64,000 nucleotides of DNA from Nymphaea colorata (Eukaryota > Streptophyta > Magnoliopsida > Nymphaeales > Nymphaeaceae), in the NCBI RefSeq assembly GCF_008831285.2, contig NC_045150.1:17308600-17372599 (forward strand). The letters are read 5' to 3'. The translations under genes and the position numbers were made by a program. The notes below the pieces were generated by a model. That model had not been told where the DNA came from. It searched no databases and saw only the letters and a list, made by a program, of their open reading frames with translations. Of this stretch, positions 44,431-55,247 are shown one piece after another; position 1 is the first letter of the stretch, and every line of letters starts with the position of its first letter.

Positions 44431-45895
44431 GAATCTCAAATCGAGTCGATAACCAAATCAAAGAAGAAACTGATTAAAATTAAGAGAAATTGAGGCCCAA
44501 AAATGCATCGTGAATTTGTTATCAATGGTGTGAGAAAATGCTGAATATAGACTTTGAAAAATTTGGGTGGATTACAAACATTGGGATAGGCACCAAACTT
44601 GTTTTTTTTGGAGATAGTCAACTGGCGAGTCCATTTCATGTTATATTTGCTTTTAGTGTCACTAAAAGGAAAGAATCTATAAAAGCCAAAACTGAAATCC
44701 AGTTGTCTCCAAATGTCTTTGGCTATTTTAAAGTTAAAAAAGAGGCTCGACATTTCAGCTCCAGGCATATCGATAGTGTAATAAGAAACTATGCCAAAAT
44801 ATCCCATTCTCTAGGTATGATAATTTGTTAGGAGCTTTTCTTTGCATGCTAAATACAATGTCCAGATAGCACGTGGTGAGCCGAAAACCACCCAAATGAG
44901 CTTCCTCCAAACTTACATGATTGGCTCTATCCCTTAATATTGCTGCCCGGAAGTTTGCCTGGTTATAGATAATGCGTTTTGCCCTATCATTTCCAAGGCA
45001 TCAAGCCTCCTCTTTGCCAGATTCAGAATTGGAGAAGCATTGGGCAGCAGACTATAAAGTAGAAGTTGCATTTCCTTATACGTACAGAGAAAGATGTCAT
45101 ATAGACTTTTGTTTATATCCACCATTATTTGGTTCAATTGGTTTGCTGAAATCATTTGGATGATTGCGAAGCCTGGCCATTTTAACCACAGATCTAGCAT
45201 TTGTAATCTACCATTGAATTTTGCCTTTGACACCCAACCAAGCCCTAAAAACAGCCTTCCCCCAACTTAGCATGGAGAAGAAGGTTTTGAGTCTTACTCT
45301 TGTTGTTGAGATAATTCTTCCTAACATTTCGTGGCCTTGCATTCCAAATAAGCAAGTGATGCCTCTTCACCCACTGTCTTCGATTTTAACGCATTTCCCT
45401 TCGTCCAATTTCAGTAGGCATGCTTTGCTCCAATTGATCAAATGGATATGATGCTCTTGCTCCAAATTCCCAGAAAAAATGTTGGAGCATATACGATCCA
45501 ATCTTTCAGTATCTTATTATCAAGAGGATAAAGACCATATTTCAATAGTTTAGGATTCTAAAGAGGATGTGCTTATTGAACACAGTCTCTCCATATAGGA
45601 CAAAAGTTTTTTTAATTATTTCCAATTATAAAGCTTGATTTCAACTTCATCGGCAGATCTTGAAATTGAGGGGCAATTACCCTGTTAAAATAAAGGGGAT
45701 AACAATGTATTTGGTTGGAAAATAGCTCTTCTTCCAGCCACTTCCCTTGCCACATGGTCCACCTCCATTTCACTCGTGTTCATCCCTAATACCAAGCTAG
45801 GTTTTTTAAAGGCTGACCATATTTTTTGTTTGGATTCCTAAATAACAATAGATCATCAACAAGGAGAAAGGAAGAAACAAGGTGTAATCACCCCA
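44430..45895 (-). pseudogene. LINE (non-LTR retrotransposon) reverse-transcriptase fragment
   Basis: On the minus strand, FLLVDDLLLFRNPNKK at about 45860 matches the LINE RT active-site box (FADDLLLF). Farther downstream, HLINWSKACLLK (about 45440) matches the 'V-x-W-x-x-v-C-x-P-K' motif after the RT thumb, and MSSLFFNFKIAKDIWRQL (about 44750) matches the zinc-binding RT tail (H-L-F-x-x-C-x-x-A-x-x-I-W). Stops and frame changes are frequent. No endonuclease or poly-A tail was seen, so it is a truncated, decayed copy. Confidence 0.6.
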
Positions 45896-46016
45896 AAATT
45901 TTCCAAAAGATTGTATTCCATTTTACTCAAACAAGATCCTCATTTATTTCAACCATTTTTACAATGATTTGGATCTAATTTTGAACCCCAAGCCTAAGCC
46001 CAAGCTCAGCTCAAAA

Positions 46017-46183
46017 CAGACTTCTAAATCAATACTCAAATTCAAATCTCAACCCAAAACAGACTTCTAAATCAATACTCAAATTCAAATCTCAACCCAA
46101 AACAGACTTCTAAATCAATACTCAAATTCAAATCTCAACCCAAAACAGACTTCTAAATCAATACTCAAATTCAAATATTGACC
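46017..46183 (+). repeat. 43-bp tandem repeat, four copies
   Basis: The unit begins cagacttctaaatcaatact and is 43 bp long. Copies start at 46017, 46060, 46103 and 46146. The first three are identical and the fourth diverges at its end. Such identity points to recent expansion or ongoing homogenisation. Confidence 0.95.
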
Positions 46184-46266
46184 CTAGACCCATGACAGAC
46201 TTCTTTATTCATACCCAAGTTCGACTCATGACCATTCGATCCCAAACAAATCCCTAGGCCCATATC

Positions 46267-46560
46267 TAGGGATGTCAACAGATAGGATTCAGTCCGAATT
46301 GCTTCTAAAAAATCGGACATGGTAAGCAATTTAACATCCGATTAAGAAAATTGGATCAGATTCAGATTGAAGAAATAACATCTGATCAGATACAGATTCA
46401 GTTTTAAATAAATGTCAGATCATATACTAACTATCTTAACAAGTATATTCAAATCTGAATTATAACCTAATATCTTAATCAACTTGATATGATATCTGAA
46501 TCATGTAGCCTTATTTCCGAATCCGAACCATGAGAGCTTCAGTTGGTGACAGTAGGTTTT
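46267..46560. mobile_element. MITE-like remnant, hAT type
   Basis: It begins tagggatgtcaacagatagg, the same end as the right terminus of the 12.2-kb MITE on the opposite strand, and is filled with gatcagattcagattgaag-type phrases. The other end and the target duplication could not be identified. Confidence 0.5.
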
Positions 46561-49100
46561 GAAGTTGCAACCTATGACAATGGTAGAATGGCAAAAGGTT
46601 TAACCAAACACACTAACTTGCATCATGATAGAAGAAGAACGTAAATTTTATATGAACGTATAATCTGAGTAAGAGTTAATGACTTTCATGGAGTTATATA
46701 TAATAATAGCCCTATAGTTACCATATACACCATTTAACTTAAAATATTTAAACATATATCATATAAAACTAATTAATTAATTAATATTGTGTTTAATTGA
46801 ACATTTTTTGTGTAATCAAGCAAATTATTATAGTTAAGGCATCAACTAAGCAGGATATCTCAAATAATTTATTTATTTAATTGGAAATAATAAAGAAAAC
46901 TTCAATAAAAAAAATGCAACAAAATGGGCATTTTTAAAAACATGAAAGAGACACTTTTAGTGCTATAAAATTTTTAATAGACCATTATGTCAAATTGGTT
47001 CCAAGAATAGCTATATTACATATTTAAAAAATAAGAGGTTTTAAAAAAAAATTATTGGCACATACATTACATATGAGAGAACTCAATGAATTGAAATCAG
47101 TCAGCTGCCAAATATTGCCTGATGACAAATTTATTTAAAAAATTGCCCTTAAAAACACCTTGCAACGAAACATTAGCAACAATTACTGCATAGCCATGGT
47201 TTATGGTGACTCTAGCAAAGACTTGTCATAATTTCAAATTTCTGAGACTCATAAAGTCGAATTTTGACAGAAACCAAACAAGTTACTTCTTGAACAAAAG
47301 TACCAAACAATGCATTTTAATTAGTATAATTATGTTTGTGCAATTTGACCTTGTACATGTGATATGTTAACATCAATGCTTATGAAAATTAAAAAAAAAA
47401 GTTGATAGCAAAAAATATACTTTTTTAAAAGGCAACTTAAAATAAAATATGTTATATAATCAGTAGAAAATCTTAAACGCATTATGATATTCATTTTAAG
47501 TTGAAAGCATTTTCACTATGCATAATCTCAAATAAATATATTTAATATGAAAAACTGTTGAATTCAAAAAAACGTCTTATTTATCAAATTATCAATCACT
47601 TATTTAATAAATCAAGTAAATTATTTTGTATAATAATATAAATTTATCCAAAAGTTTTAGGTATTTGATATATAACACATAATTCACAAATTTGAAAGAA
47701 AGACTGTAATTAGTAGGAAAACACATTGTTCGATTTAATAAATTATCTGATATATCATTGGATTAAATATAAAATTTTATGTAAAAAAAAACACCTATTG
47801 CATTAGAGCTAAATGAACTAATAAATTATCTGATATATCATTGAACACTATTTTTTACAAATGTAACACAAATTATTTTAATTAACTTAATGAAATGAGA
47901 AAAAATCATTAAACAATGTCTTTCTTAAATAAGAAATAGTATGGGTCACCCGATTTAATAATTCTCAATAAGTGATAATCATGAAATAATAGTTTACTCA
48001 ATTAAAAAATATGTTATTATTTAAAAATAGACCAATCAATGTTCAATATGCACAGTTAATATGGAAAAAATATGAATGTCAAATATATTAGTTGTTCAAT
48101 AAACCGATCAATGTTCAATATACTAGTTGTTTTGGACAAGGATTTTAAAAAAGAGAATTTATCAAAGAATGTATGTGACAATAATATAACACGGCCTTAA
48201 AAGACTTGAAGACGTATAAATAAAATATGACAAATTATGGGCATGAAGAACTTATTAAGAAAATTGATAAGCTAATAGTTAAAACATCTTAACCAACCAG
48301 GTGAAAATTAAGTAATATATATTTGTTCATAAAAAAAATATGAAAATCTAAAATTTCAAAATATAAAGTAATTTATAGTCAAATTTGCTCAAAAAAACTA
48401 AATTCATTGAAATGCACACACACACACAGAAATATATATATATATGTAAACTTTTTCATACTAAATTTGAAATGGACTCAAGTGCACCTAATTTGAAATT
48501 TATTTTGATTTTAAAAAATAAAATTTGAAAAGTATTAAGAAATCAAGCGTATATTAAACAAAACAAAAAAATAGAGATGAAAAAGCTTCCAGCCCATTCC
48601 CCTTTGCTTCTAAAAAAAAAGATAATTCTTTCTATTGGTGGGGGTTTATGTACGTTAGTGGAGATTATTGGCTGTCTCCCTATCTCTCTCTCTCGTTTCT
48701 TCCTCAAACACATCTTCCCACACCACCCAACACCAAGAAACAATTGTTTAGGTTTCTTTAGAAAAAAATTGGGTGACTGACCTCAAATATGAATGGCAAC
48801 CAAAAACTTCCAAGCGTCTCCACGGATTCATAGATGGTGTGAATGCTAAGGTTTGTCCACATCCACCTTTCTTTCATTTTACATCCAGAATCAATGTGCA
48901 TGTTGTTTGGTATTCTATTCTTCTGCATAACTATAGTCTCATTTTCTTGTTGCAACTTGTTCCAAGCTTGTTGCCAGCTCTTGTTACCAAACTTGTCTTC
49001 CCCTGTATGAACACTTACATTCCAGTTGTCAACCTTAGTCTTCCAATGCTTCCTTTAACATACTCAACCCACAGCAAAAACCAATAGATCTATTATACTG
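46561..49100. other. Very AT-rich DNA; no gene seen
   Basis: About 2 kb (46600-48560) is dominated by runs of A and T with no recognisable feature. From 48600 to 49090 a CT-rich leader-like stretch precedes a short open frame with TDLKYEWQPKTSKRLHGFID that might be an exon fragment, but it has no known motif. Confidence 0.45.
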
Positions 49101-49161
49101 ACAACAGAAAAAGGAGTTACAGGGGTAAGAGAAACATAAACATTGAGGTGCGATGACACAA

Positions 49162-49480
49162 CAATTCAAAAGGAAATCAGTCATGCCATTTGAAACAATG
49201 AGACAACTTTTATCTATATAATAATTTCATTTCATACAAAATCACATCTATGACAAAAATGCCCCAAGCCATATAATTAATGTCTAACAAACAAGACATC
49301 AATATACTAAAACAAGACAACAATTCAAAAGGAAATGAGTCATGCCATTCAAAACAATGAGAAACTTTCATCTATATAACAATTTCAATTCATACAAAAT
49401 CACATCTATGAAAAAAATGCCAAAAACCATGTAGTTGATGTCTAACAAACAAGGCATCAATATAATAAAAACAAGACGCA
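49162..49480 (+). repeat. 159-bp tandem duplication
   Basis: Sequence from caattcaaaaggaaatcagt at 49162 repeats from 49321 with about ten substitutions and small indels. The second copy ends against the candidate CACTA terminus at 49485. Confidence 0.85.
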
Positions 49481-49899
49481 CCAGCACTACAAAAGACCCA
49501 AAACCTCCCCAGTAGGATTTGAGTTCAACCATCTGATCAACCTGTTGCCCCGAGTCCGCCAAAACCATAAAAATAAAACAAAAGAAGGCTTAGCCTTCGT
49601 AGTATGGCAACAAGCAAGGAAAATCCCTAGCCCTCTTAGCTATGGCTCAAATATGAGACAATCACAATTATAAAAGCAAATCATCATCATGTTATGCGGG
49701 ACATAGTCATATGACTTGACAAGAAGGCCCCTCATGTAGACCACAACATGTAAAGGCCACTCAATGGCCACGATAACACAATTCCAATTCACTTGCAAGG
49801 CATGCATAAATATACAATTCTTATTCCTTTCATTCACATGCACATCATTCACATACATTTCATTTATATTCTTTTCATTCACATTAACTTTACTGAATT

Positions 49900-50260
49900 G
49901 ACAGTTCTTGTGGGTGCAAACACAGACACGTGCGCATCGCGGGCAGCGTACAGCCGGAAGACAACCCCCGTGGTGGCCCGAAACAGTATGGATCCATTCC
50001 CGCTGCAGTGGTAGAGCACTCGTCCATGAATGTGTGAATTCGATAGAGAGATACTCAGCCTTTGGTATGACACCTAGTTTGGGTAGGTAGGAGCCCAACG
50101 CTCCAAGCACATCATACAACAGTACCCTGGGGCCTTGCACCGCTTGCGCTCCGAACAGGTGAGACCAGTGGCGAATGGGGGACAACTCCCAAACACATTG
50201 CCACAACTCACTGGTCTCTCATATCTTTTTCTTTCTTTCTTATCATTATAATTGCACATT
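49900..50260. other. GC-rich island of unknown nature
   Basis: This stretch (cgcatcgcgggcagcgtaca, gaacaggtgagaccagtggc) is much richer in GC than its flanks. It could be subterminal CACTA sequence, which is often GC-rich, or an old LTR. Open frames cross it on both strands but encode no known motif. A tRNA-like phrase, gcagtggtagagcactcg, is present at about 50006. Confidence 0.35.
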
Positions 50261-51400
50261 TACAAAATGACTGGCTAGCTCATGAGGTTAGTTCACTTCA
50301 CAAGTGCACTCAAACCTCCAATTGCCCCTACACGAGAGCTACACATATCATTAACGTTCTTAGCTAGCCATCACAACAATACATGTACAACTACCCTTCA
50401 ATTTCATTCATTTGCATTCATGACCATGCATGTGCAACACATCACAACATTCACATTTATCCAAATTCACATCTATCAAATACATCAATTACATCTTTCA
50501 AAACTTAGTCAAATCTCATAGAGTAGTTTTGATCCGTGATTGACTCATAGCTGTCCTATATAATTATCATTTTATGATGCTCTCTAATGCATAATCGGGG
50601 TTGAGGAGATTCTCGACTCGATACCCCACCTGATCTGTCCTAAGCAGTTATCAATTTTAGCATACATATGCAAATGCGTAATAGTTTTCAAAACAAGCTT
50701 TTAATAGCTTTCTAAAACAAAACTTATCACACAACAAATCATTCGCATGCGTACATACATTCACTCACAAAACAATCATTCAATCACATCACAATCGTAG
50801 GATCCCATGATCCTGAAAACACACATTCACATGTTGATCACAGGCAAAGATTTGCCTAGAATGCCGACATACTTATCACGCACCCACAAAACACCCAAAA
50901 TGCCTCGAGCTTCAAACCGCATTGCTCAAGGTCTACTTAATGTGCCCAGTGTACCTACAAACACAATCAAACGGTAAGTTGTCTACCTGTTTCGTTTTTC
51001 AATTTATACAAATCTGAAAATACAATCATTGAGACATGTCATCGCATCAAGAAGGTGTTGACGAGTAGTGTCGACTCACAAAACCCTTCAATAGTCAATT
51101 CCCAACTCCTTGAGGTTGTCACCAAATGATTTAAGTTCCGTGCTCTCGACTAGAACCAATCACTAATCTGTTTCTCCCTTGCTTCCTTAGTTGAGGTGTC
51201 ATCCTAACATACCTACTATTTCTCAACAAACAAAGTGCATGCACCTCAACAAAAGCATACTTCAAGAGTTCTATAATAGCTCACAAAGAAGAATTTCCAA
51301 TATGGTTTCTAGAATGTGTATGTTGTGTTTCATACCTGTTGTTAATGTATTAAGAATATATTATTAATTTTCAAATTTTATTATTTGTTTAGGTTTATAG
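50261..51400. other. Presumed CACTA interior; no coding sequence recognised
   Basis: AT-rich sequence with many 'cattcacat' words. The transposase (TNPD) catalytic core that should lie between the left end and the DUF4216 part is absent or unrecognisable. Confidence 0.4.
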
Positions 51401-51403
51401 TGA

Positions 51404-52095
51404 ATGAATGGCGGGAAAGTTTCTAAAGAAATGAAGTCGCTATCTCAAGAACCAATGATGATGGAAAAAAGGATGAAGTGTTTACTCATAAATGGATTTA
51501 GATTTCACACCAAAGGAAAGGAAAACAAAAGGAAAACACAAAATAGTGGAGTTTGTGTTCGTGTGTGGGGATATAATTATGCAAATAAACAAAATAGAAA
51601 TCCTCATATAAGAGAAGTCATATATTATTGCATTCTAGAAGATATAATTGAGATAGAATATTTTGAATATGTTAGGTTTGTCCTCTTCAAGCGTAAGTGG
51701 TTTGATGTACTCGGACCTCCCAAGCACAACATGAAAAAAAGATGAATTTGGATTTCAAATGCCGAATTCAGGTACCTATGCATAGAAAATGAACCATTTA
51801 TTTATATTAGTTCATCAAACAAATCAAGGTTTTTTATATTCTAGATTCAATCAACCAAGACTGGCATATAATTGTAGAGTAGATATCTAGAGACTTGTAC
51901 AACATGCTACTAGATTTCCAAGGAGATGGGCAGAACAAGGTCAGCCCAACAATTGGTTTATCATTATATAGTTCTAACCATGAATGGGTTAGAACTGACA
52001 TGGATAGTGTTGACATTACCATACATGACTATGCAAATGATGAGGGAAGATCATTTGATGAGGGTAAACTCGATGATGTCTTGCCTCCAATATAA
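51404..52095 (+). pseudogene. CACTA TNPD-type protein, DUF4216 region
   Basis: The first open part contains NGFRFHTKGKENKRKTQNSG, then REVIYYCILEDIIEIEYFEY and FVLFKRKWFDV, a clear match to DUF4216 (N-G-x-x-F-x-T-K...R-K-T-Q-N-S-G...I-I-E-L-x-Y...V-x-L-F-x-C-x-W-x-D). A frame change follows a short EPFIYISSSN block. A second open part then has KVFYILDSINQDWHIIVE, a stop TAG (about 51877), and SRDLYNMLLDF, equivalent to the 'Q-V-F-Y-x-x-D...W-x-V-V...R-D-x-Y-D' end of the domain. DUF4216 lies C-terminal to the transposase core in plant CACTA TNPD proteins. Confidence 0.75.
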
Positions 52096-52899
52096 CGTTA
52101 ATATATGCCGTGTTGGTAAGATATTGTTAGCTAATAGTTATTTTACCCTTCTATTGTTCATCTCCAAGTGCTCATATGTTTTTCCATCTCATGAGATTGC
52201 ACAATGGTTACGAAGGATGAAGATGCATATCCATTAAACCTATTTGAGCCCGACACTAAGGAACAAGATGCTCTACTTTCGCTAGATTTGTCTCTAATAC
52301 TGAGGAACAAGATATATTATTATCAAATAATGTCCATAATATTGAAGAAGAATATGATCAGCTGTTGCAAATAGTCCTAGATTCTGAAGATAATGACGAT
52401 GTTTATGAACCACCCAAGAAGTTGATGGAAAAGGCTGAAGAAAAATCTTTTGTTGGAAATGAAAAGCCTAGCAAGACCATCAAAGATTTCATACGAATAT
52501 ACATTCCATCATATCTTGAATAATGATCATGTATTCAGACTTTGTTTTGTGTAATTAGAATATTAAGCATTATCATGAAACATTTCTTATGTTTCTGCAC
52601 ATTGTAGTGTTTTAGGCAGGTATGGCACATGTTGAGTGTTCTTCACTTGGCTCATGAAGACATTGAAACTTCAAATACTGATCATGGTAAGTAATTGTGA
52701 AGTTAAGAAATTCTGCTGTCAAGTTTTGTCATTATATTGTTTTTTATATATTTATTATAAGTGTTTTGACATTCATTGATAGATATAAGTCAAGGACCCC
52801 GCTTTCATTAGCACACACTTGAGGAAACTAAAAATTGGAAGGAAGTTTAAAATATATTGCAATGAATATGGTCAAGCTATTAAAGATAATGATCAACAA
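52096..52899. other. CACTA spacer between coding remnants
   Basis: A run of acidic codons (for example NVHNIEEEYDQLLQIVLDSE, about 52330) probably continues the first protein in a broken frame. No domain is recognised. This may include the 3' end of one gene and the promoter or introns of the next. Confidence 0.4.
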
Positions 52900-54110
52900 T
52901 CACCAACTTTTTAAGCACTTTGGCTCATAATTGTAATATGACTCCAACCAATTATGACACTTGGCGAGATATGACATCCATGTATAAGGTCGATATGTGG
53001 GAAAAAGTACCAAGTATGAAGGATATGGGTTTGAATTTGTTTGATTGTATGTATAATGTTTTCTAATCCAATTTGCAGGCAAAATGTAAGTCAGATAAAA
53101 TTATGAAGTGGTAGTTAATGTTGAAATTAAATTTAATTTAATGTGGAAAAAAGAAAGTGTGAGTTGAAGAAAAAATATTTTGATCTAGTCGAAAAGGATG
53201 AAGATCGCCTAGTCAATAATAACTCAGAGCGTAGGGTTGATATGGAACAATGGAAAGATTGCTTGAAAAATGGAGTTCACCAGAGTGGCAGGTATCTATT
53301 TTAAGTGTATGATTTTGTAACACAAGGTAACACAATTTTAAATATGTTATGTTTAGTTACAAAGTCAGTTAAAAACAATGCAAATCAGGCTAAGTTGAAG
53401 TTTCTACATATAGCTGGATCAAGAAGCATGGCCCAATTTCGTGGAGAATAGGTATGCCAATATATTAAATTCTTTCATAATAAAGCCTACTTTAAAATTG
53501 TCTTTGCATAATTGACTTGTTTATGTTATTTTAACATTAGAAGAGAGATCATAATGGAAAGTAGCCAACCCATAGTGAAGTTTTCATTAGGACACACTTG
53601 AGGAAAGATAATCAACCGATAAATCATGACAGTGCAGAAGTAATTCTACGTACAACTATATTTTCCATTCAACATGTATGTCACTATGCAAACTTCTTGA
53701 TGAACACGGTTGTCTTGTAATTGTACTCAAACTTAGATAATCATCATCTATGTTGCCTCCAAGTGATTAGGATAGTACAAGTTGAACAGATATTTTAGCA
53801 AGTTACATGGGACGAAAGCAGTGGACGTGTACACACATATGGAGTAGGACCAAATTCTACAGATATATTTGATCCTAACTATAGTGGATTTACTTAGGAA
53901 TTGAAAGCTTCTCGATCTTCTATGATGGCAAAGGTCGCAGTTGAAAGGGTCAAAGAACTTGCGAAGTGCAATGGTTTATTAGAGCAAAAGAATTCATCTT
54001 TGAAACAACAATTCAAGTGTAAGAGAATATGCACTTTCCAGCAAGGGTCAAACAATTTGTCACTTAGGCGACTTACAATATATGACATTTTATGTAACTG
54101 ATCTGTTACA
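52900..54110 (+). pseudogene. CACTA TNPA/Ptta-type transposase remnant
   Basis: Plus-strand pieces in order: MTPTNYDTWRDMTSMYK (about 52940); KSVKNNANQAKLKFLHIAGS (about 53360), matching the conserved 'N-R-x-K-x-x-x-x-H-x-x-G-S-K-S-F' block of the Ptta/En/Spm family; PTHSEVFIRTHLRKD (about 53570), matching 'P-T-x-x-E-L-F-x-x-T-x-x-x-K'; and SGRVHTYGVGPNSTDIF (about 53830), matching the family's 'G-R-V-x-G-x-G' block. A stop and a coiled-coil-like stretch (VERVKELAKCNGLLEQKN) follow. These pieces are separated by stops or introns, so the protein is decayed or spliced from several exons. Confidence 0.7.
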
Positions 54111-54510
54111 ATGTTTATTGACAATGTCTTTCATGATTTATTGCGCAGGTCACAAAATACAAGTGGATCAAAAATTGATGGATATATACACCTGATATAT
54201 GTTTTCAACTTTTTTTGGACACTTTTTACTTCGTTATATGAATTAAACTTGTTTGATATTGTTTGAACTTCATATGTATTTTCTTTTGCTGATAGAATCT
54301 CATTTTGGTCTAATTTTTTGTGTCCATGGGTTATGAACTTTGTTTGTTGCAATATTGTTGTATATGTTATTTTTTTGTCAAGGGAAGTGGTCTTGGCAGT
54401 GACAATGCAATGATATCAACTCATTCACCATGTAAAGCAATCAACTCACGCACTTGGAAAAGGGAGAGCAAACAGATCCAGTGTCAATCCATATTGTTGA
54501 TCAAGAATAC
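54111..54510 (+). other. CACTA downstream part up to gypsy insertion
   Basis: AT-rich sequence, then a possible exon (GSGLGSDNAMISTHSPCKAI, about 54380-54510) cut off by the gypsy LTR at 54511. If real, its continuation lies beyond the right edge of the window on the far side of the gypsy element. Confidence 0.35.
54506..54510. other. Presumed 5-bp target-site copy next to gypsy LTR
   Basis: The pentamer aatac abuts the 3' LTR. It should reappear just outside the 5' LTR, beyond position 64,000, and so cannot be confirmed here. Confidence 0.4.
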
Positions 54511-55247
54511 TGGTGGGAACCTAGACCCAGCTAGCGATTTCTACGCCTGAGAATAGATCCCAAGTCCAGGATCAACTCGCGGGAGCCTAAAGTCCACACT
54601 TAAGCAAATTATATTTACAAAACTTTTCCCGCCGGACAGCAACCCCGGCTTAATAGTACCATGGGTATAAGATAAAAGTATGTTTTCCCTATCCCATGTC
54701 TTCAATCCTATTACAACACTGAGGGGATTAAGGCTAGTACAAACGCGAGCGATACAGATTTAACTCTCACAACTCACTCATCATTCGTTCCTAAACCATG
54801 CATACAATCCCTAAGAACGGCCAAACCATGCCCTTTCCCGATGGTGGTCTAGCTACTCGCAGTCGTATCCTTGGCAAGGTGCCTTGGAGGGACTACCGAC
54901 AGTAGCAAATGGCTACAGCCTGGCTTAGAAAGCAAATGCACCCAATATCCCCATTCTATAGGATGTTTAGAAGTTACCTAGCCGATGAGAGATCGACTTA
55001 AACAGCAATAGCATCCGAGAGAAAACCAGTGGCTTAGCCACTCTCGGATATCACAGCAAGGAGGTGGAGTGGAGGCTAGACCCGCCTGGTCTAGGACGCC
55101 TGGTCTTCTAGTAAGAGCTGGCAAGAGTGATAGAGGATCACGACAACAGAAATGGATGGTGTACGGCTGCTGCAGGCCTCGGTCGGCCAAGAGAGACAGC
55201 AAAGTGATGGAGGAGCGCCTGGATGGAGGCAGGGGCTCGGCCCACCT
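54511..55247 (-). repeat. Gypsy 3' LTR, part paired with the visible 5' LTR
   Basis: This stretch matches 63264-64000 base for base at a constant offset of 8,753 bp. It begins tggtgggaac (minus strand ends gttccCACCA). The true LTR continues to higher coordinates, but its other end cannot be fixed because the partner runs out of the window. Confidence 0.95.

Larger units (their letters stand above)
49485..54510 (+). mobile_element. Decayed CACTA (En/Spm) transposon, left part
   Basis: The segment contains DUF4216-type and Ptta/En/Spm-type coding remnants (51404-52095 and 52900-54110), the two proteins typical of plant CACTA elements. A candidate left end, cactacaaaaga at 49485-49496, matches the CACTA terminus consensus (cactacaagaaa). 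The right end is not in view because a gypsy element is inserted at 54511; the remainder would lie beyond 64,000. The left border is tentative. Confidence 0.6.

Noticed and set aside
49990-50060. Possible tRNA gene (gcagtggtagagcactcg with a later gaattcgatag)
   Set aside because: No acceptor stem or anticodon arm could be paired, and the B-box match is poor.
49640-50206. 188-residue open frame on the minus strand
   Set aside because: It crosses the GC-rich island, has no recognisable domain, and includes low-complexity N-V-N-E runs caused by cattcac repeats.
52600-52612. Right end of a CACTA element (tgtagtg)
   Set aside because: Coding remnants of the same transposase type continue well beyond it and the extended match to the terminus is poor.
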